Origin: Terfezia claveryi
Taxonomy: Eukaryota > Ascomycota > Pezizomycetes > Pezizales > Pezizaceae
Direction: 5' to 3'
DNA: 64,000 nt
NCBI GenBank assembly: GCA_015179025.1
Contig: WHUX01000145.1
Location: 1 to 64,000 of the forward strand
Of this stretch, positions 55,990 through 64,000 are shown one piece after another. The position numbers and the translations under genes are program-made. Each line of letters begins with the position of its first letter. The first letter of the stretch is position 1. The notes below the pieces were generated by a model. It was not told the DNA's origin. It saw only the letters and a program-made list of their open reading frames with translations, and did not search any database.

Positions 55990-56515
55990 TCAGTTGGGCC
56001 GCTATGGGGCCGCCTATGGGGCCGCCTATGAAACGCCATCTAATGCAAGTCACTTTCTTTCGGGGGGGAGCGAAGCACCCCCACGAGGATAAATCCCCCC
56101 GACTAGCTTGCGTATTGCTATTTTTTTTACCTTTGCCCATGTTCACTTAGTGAACATCGCTTTCGATCGATGATATATATATTTTGCATTCCGAGAAGAG
56201 AGAGGGTGCCAACTTCGTAGGCTGTGAAAAGAGAAAACTCTACCTCCCTTCCCCCAGCTAACCAGCCCCCAACATTCGGATGTTGGGTATAGGGAAGGGA
56301 GGGATCTCATTTTTCATATATATATGAAAAATTTATTATATCTTCCTGATATAATAAACCCCCCCTCTCTGGGGGTGGGGAGGGAAAGTGACTTCCTGTC
56401 ACTGTCATCCCTTTCCTACGTTTTCGACATTCATGAAGAGGGTGCGGCATCTCTGACGACGTTGCCTGCACCCCCCTTATATATTCCCGTTATAATTTAA
56501 TTATAATTTTTTTTT
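55990..56515. other. Non-coding, hairpin-rich
   Basis: Palindromes include CCAACATTCGGATGTTGG at 56268, ATTTTTCATATATATATGAA at 56312 and TTTATTATATCTTCCTGATA at 56331. Could be remains of an LTR upstream of the copia gag fragment, but no second LTR is found. Confidence 0.4.
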
Positions 56516-56520
56516 AAAAA

Positions 56521-56850
56521 AAACTCAATGGAAGCGACAACTATCCAGAATGGGTTACTACCATGAAATTGTTCCTACGAATGGCCAAAGTGGGCAGTCA
56601 CCGAGCCTGGGATATCATCGAAGGGACATATCGAAAACCATTGACCAACTCACAAGAATGGGAAGATGGTAATGATTACATCTTACTTACAATACTGAAA
56701 AATAGTGAAGCCCAGGTTAGAAGTCGCATAGGGACCATCGAAAAAGCTAAAGACGCATGGAATGAGCTTAGAAAAGCATATGAAGGACGAACAGCAACGG
56801 AATTTCATGCTCTCCTGGATAGTCTATATCTTCATATGCGACATGAGTCG
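56521..56850 (+). pseudogene. Ty1/copia gag (UBN2-like) fragment
   Basis: Open from AAACTCAATGG: KLNGSDNYPEWVTTMKLFLR, then WDIIEGTYRKPL, IEKAKDAWNELRKAYEGR and ALLDSLYLHMRHE. This matches the N-terminal gag domain of copia retrotransposons (LxGxNYxxW ... AWxxLxxxY). The first codon follows an A-run, and the match stops abruptly at about 56850 where unrelated sequence begins. The remaining gag and pol are absent. Confidence 0.75.
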
Positions 56851-56967
56851 GGCCACCATATGAGTGGGGCCACGAGAGTGGGCCACGATGTCGTATGCAC
56901 CGAGTATATCCAACACCCTCCGGTACTTGGTGGACATCGTTCATTTGCCGGTTGAAACTGACAGTAG

Positions 56968-57235
56968 GCATAGCGCAGTGGTAAGTACTTTACTTTACGG
57001 TTATGTTTATTTATTGAGGGCCTGAGTTCGAATCCCAGTGGAGGCAAGAAGTTAATTGCCTTAATATCATTGGAAGGACGAGGGAGCAGGGTTGTCGGGT
57101 ATCCATTCCTTAATGCTCCAGTTCACTATATCTCTACCAAACCACAAGTCTACAACGGGGGTGACCCAAGAAGTAGTGTGATGGCGCTCGGAGTATAGTG
57201 AACTGGGGTAACTCGTTTTTGCCCTTTTTTATTTT
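56968..57235 (+). repeat. tRNA-derived SINE-like element
   Basis: GTAGGCATAGCGCAGTGGTA carries a good A box (TAGCGCAGTGG) and GAGTTCGAATCCCAG a good B box, as in tRNA genes. The acceptor stem does not pair, so this is not a tRNA. A body of about 180 bp with inverted CAGTTCACTATA/TATAGTGAACTG follows, and the unit ends in a T-rich run (57218-57240). Fits a SINE transcribed by RNA polymerase III. Confidence 0.6.
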
Positions 57236-57240
57236 TTTTA

Positions 57241-57735
57241 TTATTCCATCAATGCCATCATCATCCACTGTTTCTTCCAGGTGTTTATGTTATGGTACTG
57301 AGTATACAAAGTCAGCTGAACCTCACGATCTCGAGCTGGAGCTCAAGTAGTACCCCACCCCACTGCAGCTGATTTGCTGATCATTGTCTTACACGGGTAC
57401 AGGGGAAAGAGATTGCTAGCGCTGTGGAGTGGCAAAAGGCAGGGGTGTCTACCACACCGTAAGATCACAGAACAACCACGGACATAGCTATATTAGAGAG
57501 TGAATAAGGTGAATTTTATTTAAATGGAGTGAGTGATGTTAATAATATAAAGATAAATGAACGATTCCCTTGCCGATAGATAAAATCCGACAGATCATCC
57601 AACAGATCGAGTTCTATAAAGGCAGTACAGAAGTAGGAGATACAAAAATACAGAAAAAGAGATATGTAAAGACAGGAAGAAAGGTAAAAGAAAAATAATA
57701 ATATAAGCGAAAGCTAAAAGAATAATAATAATATA
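57241..57735. other. No supported gene
   Basis: Purine-rich AATAATAATATAAGC-type repeats near 57690-57740. Nothing else. Confidence 0.35.
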
Positions 57736-57801
57736 AGCACTGTCCAACCCAATCCCCCAAGCGATGCTGATGTTTGCTGGTTTAGTACCGAGTATGCTGG
57801 T

Positions 57802-58832
57802 TTAGTACCGGGTATGACCCCCTTGAGTAGCAATACAGGCTTGAATACGAGCAGGCATGGTTGTAAGATAGTTCATGATCTCGCCATGTGTGATTGATGC
57901 CCATTCGGTTTGGATTGCATTGGCCATTTCGATTAGTGTCGTCGGTCGTTGGATACCAGACTGAATACGTGACTTAAGGAGAAGCCAGATATTTTCGATA
58001 GGATTCAGATCTGGTGATGATGCAGGCCAGTCAAGTCGGTAGGGAGCCAAGCCAAGTTGAGTTTGTGCTGCTTGAGAAACTCGAGATCGATGAGCAGGAG
58101 CATTATCTTCCATGAAGAGGATAGGTTCAATATGTGCTCCTCGAAGTTGATGGAAGAAAGGTCCTAATACCGGTTCAAGAATATGGTCAACATAACCTTG
58201 TCCAGTAATAGTGCCCCACTTAGGATCCCAAATAATAAGTGGTCTAGTACGTCCACCAGCAATTGATCCCCAAACAATAACGCTGGTTCGCTTTTTATAT
58301 TTGGGCATCAAACAATCAATGTTAAACTCTTCATTAGGACGGCGAGTAACCCAGGTGTTACCAATTACATCTCCTACCCTAAATGCTGCTTCATCATTAC
58401 TCGAAGCCAGTCAGGAACCAGCCAATCTCGATATGTTAAATACCATTCGAGACGCCGTTGCTTGGCTCGTTCACTGAGCCATGGCTTAACTCGAGCAATT
58501 CTTCTATGATATCCTTCTAATTGAAAAGCTCGCCGAAGAGTATTCTCAGAAGCTGAAATACCAGCGAGCTCAGCAATTGAAGTAAAAGGCATTCTGCGAT
58601 GAAGAGCTGATCGGGTCGCAGTTGTGATTAGTTCTTGCCTTTGCTCGTCGGTAAGGAGAGGTGGCCGTCCTTTTCTCTTGCGTGGGGTGGTTGGATGAGA
58701 GAGAATGTAACTGACAGTACGTTGAGGAATAGAAGTAGCCTCAGAGATAGTGACAGAAGACCAATTCACATACTTTGCTAGAGCTTGTACTTCACACCTT
58801 TGCTTGTATGTGGTTTGGGTTTTTGGAGGCAT
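57802..58832 (-). pseudogene. Tc1/mariner transposase with one frameshift
   Basis: ATG at 58832. 58832-58374 holds the N-terminal HTH region (SSVTISEATSIPQRTVSYIL) and the linker GRPPLLTDEQRQEL. Near 58400 the frame shifts: the correct continuation, DEAAFRVGDVIGNTWVTRRP, contains the first catalytic Asp. 58311-57802 has VIVWGSIAGGRTRPLIIW, then FMEDNAPAHRSR (second Asp) and WPASSPDLNPIENIW (Glu). I count 36 residues between the second Asp and the Glu. A loss of a few bases before the first catalytic Asp inactivates it. Terminal inverted repeats were not found. Confidence 0.9.
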
Positions 58833-59125
58833 TGTACTGTACCGAACAAAGAGTCTATCTACATCCGCTTTTATGTTTTTACAAGCATACTATAGGTAGC
58901 AGAAACCTCAAATCAAGTATTCTATAGTCTCGATCGATATTCTCAAGCTATTCATCATATAATAATCATAACTACCTCATTATCCAATTCTGCCTCTTTT
59001 ATTTGTAATATTATGGATATCAGACCGTTCATCGTGTGTATCAGACAGTATATCAAACGGGCCTCGGACCTCTTCTACGTCACGGGAATATCACGATTTT
59101 TACCCTGTAATGCCCAGCGGTACCC

Positions 59126-59995
59126 ATGTCAATATCCATGTCGATATCCTTGTCTCTCTACAGCGCTAGCAATCTCTTTCCCCTGTACCCGTGTAGTGAG
59201 GCACGGAAGGAGTGTGAGGAGGTAAAGCAGGAGCTGAAGGAGGTGACACTAGAAAAGAAGAGGCTAGTTGACCGAGATGAGATAGTGGGGCAGCAATTAC
59301 AGATTTGTGAGGGAAACTGGAAGGAGTGGGCAGAGAAAGAGGTGGGAGAGAAGTCAAGGAAGCTGTTGGTTGCTGAGCGGAAGAAATGGCAGTCGAAAGG
59401 GAAGGCACTACCGGTTGAGACGGTTACCTCTGCCTCCCAGACTGACCAGCAGGTGGATGTGGAGGTTGTGGAAGTGGCAGTACAGACAGAGTTGGAGATG
59501 GAGCAAGATGTGGTAATGAAGGATAGGTTAGACATATATGAGAACCTATCCGGATATGAGGATGAGGACGAGGCCCCGGTAGCGGCACCCCCAACTACCA
59601 AAAAACCGGCTGCACTACGTCTGGCAGCAAAGGCAGGAAAAAATCCCGACCAGCCAAAACACCCCCGCAGAACATACCACCTGCAAAGGCAATTGTAATT
59701 CATGGGGTCCCCTGCCAGAGACCCATGGCAGATATCATACAGGTTATGGGAGTGAGGGGGATTTTGGGCGCACGTTGGCTCCTGAGGGGTAACCGGAGAT
59801 TTGGCAAAGCCACCAGCTCCGTTGTGGTATTTTTTGACAGGTAGGGAGCCACCTGAAGATGAGGGGATGCTGGCTCCCGATCGAGGTGGATTTGTGCACT
59901 GCATGGTAATGGATTTTTCTGTGACGGCTTTTAACATGTGTCTTTTACCCCCCACAGTTCTTACAGAGGGCGGGTCTTTCACAGTGATAGTACTT
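59126..59995 (+). pseudogene. LINE ORF1 (gag-like) remnant with coiled coil
   Basis: Frame 59126-59698 has a charged coiled-coil region (EARKECEEVKQELKEVTLEK onward), the phrases SASQTD and VAVQTE, and an acidic segment. In the -1 frame from about 59645 it continues AIVIHGVPCQRPMADIIQVM, RGILGARWLLRGNRRFGKAT and SSVVVFFD, the conserved C-terminal block of fungal LINE ORF1 proteins (RWL...KxxSSxV). Another shift near 59830 leads to REPPEDEGMLAPDRGGFVHC. No RT follows, so it is an isolated 5' part of a LINE, on the plus strand. Confidence 0.7.
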
Positions 59996-59999
59996 AAAT

Positions 60000-60932
60000 A
60001 GTAGTAATTTTCGGGGGTCGACCGCTCCCAATGAAGGTTCCGTCAAAGGTTCCCAGGCCGTCTCATAGCCTAAGGCTCCATAGACGTATAGACTTCAATA
60101 AAAAAATATAAAAAAAGGTTCAAACGCCCGAAAAATTTTGGCACATCCAACAGCACTAAAGCAACACTAAACCCAACCAGACTACACTAAACCAACACAA
60201 CCAAATACCTAGTCTGGTTTAGTCTGGTTGCATGACCCCTCCAAATACCCGCGTTATTAACACTACTATTATTGACCCAGCACACTGCGCGCAGCAGCAT
60301 ACACAGCATAGCTAGCAGCAGCATATCCAGCATCCCTGTATGCTTAGGTAATCCAGATGCGCATACATCACTCGGGGGTGACTCGGCACAGCACCCTTCA
60401 CACCTTCACTTCACCGGCACCCTTCACTACGGACGGCACTCAACCAGGCTCTGCCAGTTCGGCACCAGTTCACTGCTTTGCACAGGTATCTATTCCATGC
60501 TCCCCAATCCCGCTCTGCTAATCCACGCGCTCCCAACTCTAGCTACACTATCTACGTGTTCCCAACTCTGTTGCACTACCTATGTGCTCGCGCTGCCATA
60601 GGCTCTTCCAGCTCATATTAGAGCTGCCAATAGCTTTTCCATGCTCCTCCCAATTTCACTGCTAATATACGTGCTGCGAGCTCTAGCATCACGACCTCGG
60701 TTCTGCCAGCTCTGGTGTATTGTGCTCCACCGGGGCGCATTTCCCCCATTCGCTCCGATTATATTCGCTCTGAATCCTGGATTTTTGCCTTCCTGCCCCG
60801 AGTAATTCCCACCCTGCTTCGCCCGTTTATTTTTGAGGCCTGCTACATGCAATCAAGGGTTCAGTATGGCATCAATCATGCTAAATGTCTATAGTATTTC
60901 GAAATATTCATGTACATAATAGCTTATCTTAC
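60000..60932. other. No supported gene
   Basis: A TAGTCTGGTTTAGTCTGGTT motif pair with an inverted AACCAGACTA sits at 60170-60240. Frames at 60272-60601 and 60613-60852 have no motif. Confidence 0.35.
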
Positions 60933-61127
60933 CCTGATCTTTAAACTGCGGTGGGCCTGGTAAAATCTGTCAATAATAATATTATCCCACCGAATATCAT
61001 GATGAACATAATCATGATTGTGTAGCCATTTCAAGCCTTGGAGCACATCCTGGATGATATATCTCAATTGACATTGGGAAAAAAATCGAGAAAACCTTTC
61101 AAATACTACTGTGGAATATGTTCAATA
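60933..61127 (-). pseudogene. Protein-kinase catalytic-loop exon
   Basis: Minus-strand frame reading ERFSRFFSQCQLRYIIQDVL, QGLKWLHNHDYVHHDIRWDN and IIIDRFYQAHRSLKIR, followed by a GTAAGA donor at 60932. HHDIRWDN is the kinase catalytic loop (HRD...N; Arg replaced by His) preceded by the usual helix (I..Dll.GL.yLH). An in-frame stop lies about 20 codons upstream and no other kinase exons are found nearby, so it is a lone exon or a relic of a fungal-type kinase. If expressed, the missing HRD arginine could reduce activity. Confidence 0.65.
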
Positions 61128-61499
61128 TACCTATCTCCTATGTAGTCGTGAGTTAGTTCTGAGCCTATGCAAGAAGCGTGTTATGTATATATGACGTGCG
61201 CTTTCCTCCTACAGCATAGTGGACATGAATAATCTCGCTCATCACGAACATCTCATGCATGCGTTATTGTTGTTGGCAAGGCCAGCTCTTTTTACAAGTG
61301 ACTAGGTTCTGAGGTGCGCTACACTTACGCAGGACTTTGGTAATGTCCGAGTAATCCTAGTCTGTCACATACTAGAAATGTGGCATTATTCTGTGCCACA
61401 GATTGGCATCGAAACCAACAATTAATAGTGGAAATACTGTACATCTTGTAGCATGTGAAGGACGCTAGATATTTCCAACAGAAGTAACGTACACTGATA

Positions 61500-61790
61500 G
61501 GCTTAGTGCCATTTGAGATCATTTGTGGTAGTGACTACGCTAGCAGAGCAAATTAACTTCCGGTACCTACAGTAGGAGATCCCGCAATAAAGTCTCCCAT
61601 CGTAGCACTAAACAGGCAATCTGCAATTATTTTCCCTGGCATTGCTTGGTTACCTTTTTGGGAAGTCACACTAGTGAGTCCCGACTTGGCCCCTACTATT
61701 TCTGGTCTGGCAGACTACCATTTTAGGAATCGTGCTACTCCTCCTCTTTTGGCACACCACGCCAGTATTCTACGCCACCACACTAGTACT
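61500..61790 (+). repeat. Dispersed repeat H, copy 3 (diverged)
   Basis: GTGACTACGCTAGCAGAG then CTACAGTAGGAGATCC...AGTCTCCCATCGTAG (imperfect hairpin at 61568), then CTTTTTGGGAAGTCACACTA. Clearly related to copies 1 and 2 but with many changes. Confidence 0.65.
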
Positions 61791-62138
61791 CTGTACACCA
61801 CACCAGGACCTTTTGTTTTTGTATATACTCAGTACAGAGATGCGGTCCCGAGGTAGTGCCATATTCTCGGCTATACCAGCTTTGAACGGCTTGGTTTATC
61901 TCGACATGTACTATGATATGACACATGATTTGTTTTTCAGCCAGGCCCTCAGGATCAAAAACTAGTCTATATATTGTACGGTCATTCTCTCCTCATCAGA
62001 AATTTTTTAGATTGCACACAACTCTATAGACGCTGTCATTCTATGATAGAGAAGTACATGTGCTCTAAAGAATTCGTTGCTAGCGTGCATTACCACATAC
62101 GCGAGAGCTTTACGCAGTTAGGTATAGTAGCAGCTTTA
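61791..62138. other. No supported gene
   Basis: Short frames only. Confidence 0.35.
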
Positions 62139-62928
62139 GTCTCATGCCAAGACCCGGCCCTACTCCGAGCGTCTTGGTTATAATGTATTTTTTAGTAGGC
62201 TAAATTGAGTCTAACCAATTTAACTGCAAATCAAGCGCCTCCGCCGTCTACCTAGAACGCAAACGTGCATAGTTGGATCCAACCAACCCGATTTGTGTCT
62301 AAGGACAAATTTGGATCAACCAATACAAACAAACCTCAATACACCACTATGAGGAGACTGGTAAGTATTACCGCAACTAGTCTACTTAGAGGTAGTGGTG
62401 TGTATCTAGATACTAGTCTGGTTGGCACAACACCCGTGAGTTCATGATAGTGTGGTGCGAGCCACTCAGGTCACCGCTCATGTCATATAGGATATGACGT
62501 CCTACATGGCGCGACACTCGAGCATACATCATATGGACTCAAGCGCTCATGTCATATGGGATATGGCCATGTCACTCACTACGTAACTCACGTACTCCAG
62601 CACATACCTGCTAGCCAGCGATGGCACTTTAGCATTATCCCTTCGTGTATATAGATAGACCCCTTCATGTTGCGTCTCTAGAAGAGAGAGATCTGGGAGG
62701 ACAGATAGAACGCTCATATATTCATACGCTCATATTCATACATTCGCACTCATACGTTCGCACGGCCATACAGACTCGTATATCAGGTGAAGTGTCCCTT
62801 GACTTCAAGAGTTGCATCTTATTTGGGGGGAGAATATATGTATTGTAATTGTCATCAAAATAGTTGGTCCTGAAAGAAATTACCCAACAACGAAGTTGCA
62901 TGGGAGCTGATCGACGTACAGTGATGTA

Positions 62929-63166
62929 CTACATCGCCGTACATAGCCGTACAGCGCTGTACATCGACGAACATGACACAACCATTTTTTGCACCAACGT
63001 CCATAATCTCTACCTGTGCCACCGAAGAGAGCCATAACAAAGACAGCAAGAACCAAAGCAGGGTGCAATGTTCGTCGATGTACAGCGATTTACGGCGATG
63101 TACGGCGATGCTATTCCACTCTGTCACGTTGCGGGTTCCGAACCCTGCTTTGGTCCTTGCTGTCTT
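62929..63166. repeat. Two interleaved inverted repeats with GTACATCGCC units
   Basis: 62929-62972 pairs with 63068-63110 (about 43 bp, three mismatches by eye) and 63040-63064 pairs with 63141-63166 (AAGACAGCAAGAACCAAAGC with its complement). The arms overlap in an A-B-A'-B' order. Confidence 0.8.
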
Positions 63167-63616
63167 TCTTAAACCAGACTGGCGGAAGGACGGAGATGAG
63201 ACATACGAGGTGAAGGGGGCTTTCTTTCATTACTTATATAGAGAACTCACTAGATGAACACGGGGTATGAGGTTTGGGTTCATCTAGAAGAGCGAGGGAG
63301 AGAGGGGAGGGTAGAATGAAAAGAGTTTGAACAATTTTGTCGGCACTCTGTTATGGCGCAAGGCTGTCGGGGGTGGGGAATACCTGGTTGGATAACGTCA
63401 GGTGTTACGCATAAGTTGTGGGCTGTTCGAGCAATGTTCTAAGTTCAACCCGCACCCGTACGTCGAGTCTGTGATCGTGATATCGCTCGCTCCAATTCTC
63501 CCAATTCCGCACATTCTGACAACATTGCCAGACTCCAGCCAGGAGCTCCGAGTCTATCCGACACCGTTGGTTGATGATATCCACGAGTTCTCTTTATTTA
63601 TGTACTTAGCTAGCGA

Positions 63617-63683
63617 CGGACCTGGCAGACTAACTTGCCTTGTTCTGAATCCATACCGGGCTTCCGGGTGGCTCTTCATGTCT
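63617..63683 (+). repeat. LINE 3' end, copy e, opposite orientation
   Basis: GGACCTGGCAGACTAACTTG, then CCTTGTTCTGAATCC and CGGGCTTCCGGGTGGCTC: the complement of the hairpin at 21212. The LINE fragment here lies on the plus strand; no poly(A) is evident. Confidence 0.75.
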
Positions 63684-64000
63684 ACCTACTCCTAACAGGG
63701 CCGCAAGTATTTGAAGCCTTCAACCAGTAGGTATCGCCCAAAAGATGTACTTTACCATTCAGGAAATCAAGTCGGGAATTGCGTGCTGGAATCACCTTTC
63801 GTGGCCGACTTTGAGCATTCCAGTATAAGTATTTACTAGGTTGTGGTTGCGGCTACCCTGTCATCATAGATCTAGGATGCACTTCGTTGCACACTTCAAA
63901 AAATAGCTTAGCCGACATAATAACCAAGACCCTCGCTACGCTCGGAGTAGGGCCGGGTCTTGGCATAGACTAGTAGCAGCTTCACAGCTTGGCTTGTTTG

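Larger units (their letters stand above)
62139..63975. mobile_element. Putative 1.8-kb inverted-repeat element
   Basis: CATGCCAAGACCCGGCCCTA then CTCCGAGCGTCTTGG at 62144 is inverted at 63930-63964 (CTCGGAGTAGGGCCGGGTC then TTGGCATAG), with about 10 extra bases on the right. Homology continues inward (TTATAATGT...TTTTTTAG). The interior has no large ORF and holds the nested inverted repeats and a LINE 3' end. Element edges are estimated. Confidence 0.55.

Noticed and set aside
57010..57050. A tRNA gene
   Set aside because: A and B boxes are present but the acceptor stem does not pair and the T stem has a mismatch; treated as a SINE head.
59158..59982. 274-aa frame on the minus strand
   Set aside because: Shadow of the plus-strand LINE ORF1 coiled-coil; Ser/Phe/Thr-rich with no motif.

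Overview
The window looks like transposon-rich nuclear DNA of a filamentous fungus, most likely an ascomycete. Three lines of evidence support this. The introns are short (52-67 bp) with GTAAGA/GTATGT/GTGAGT donors and CTAAT or CTAAC branch sites. The gene content includes a HET-domain gene and fungal-type chromodomain Ty3/gypsy, LINE, Tc1/mariner and pogo-like elements. Repeats in the AT-rich blocks have decayed by C-to-T and G-to-A transitions, mainly turning CpA/TpG into TpA, as in repeat-induced point mutation (RIP). I cannot name the genus; Pezizomycetes is only a guess. There are no intact rRNA or tRNA genes and no bacterial operons.

Layout. 1-12.0 kb is a nested stack: AT-rich RIP-decayed DNA, then a TA-flanked terminal-inverted-repeat element (about 1469-12026), then a GCCAGCTCTTCT-type minisatellite, then an 8.76-kb Ty3/gypsy chromovirus on the minus strand with 249-bp LTRs, then a 242-bp MITE-like element inside its reverse transcriptase. 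12.0-14.9 kb is AT-rich RIP DNA holding a decayed copy of that 242-bp element. 15-24 kb is a gene and LINE zone: LINE debris, a two-exon HET-domain gene, an unrecognised gene near 19.8-20.4 kb, a DNA-binding-domain ORF, and a 5'-truncated LINE on the minus strand. 24-32.5 kb holds dispersed duplications, a pogo-like MITE, foldback elements and minisatellites. 32.8-38.4 kb is a 5-kb imperfect palindrome whose arms are built from an 88-bp tandem repeat and a TA-rich tandem repeat. 38.5-45.7 kb is a long AT-rich RIP block with another decayed 242-bp copy. 46.6-51.4 kb is a gene island: a coiled-coil/TM gene, a Helitron-type DUF6570 fragment, a 150-aa coiled-coil ORF and a PD-(D/E)XK nuclease-like gene. 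52-64 kb is accessory DNA with compound foldback elements, an unrecognised 194-aa ORF, a copia gag fragment, a tRNA-derived SINE-like unit, a frameshifted Tc1/mariner transposase, LINE ORF1 debris, a protein-kinase exon and another inverted-repeat element.

The coding genes do not form a pathway. The common theme is layered transposon insertion plus RIP. The strongest items are the 5-kb palindrome, the exactly 242-bp element family seen fresh and RIP-decayed, the nested stack with a split RNase H in the retroelement, and the small-gene island at 46.6-51.4 kb.
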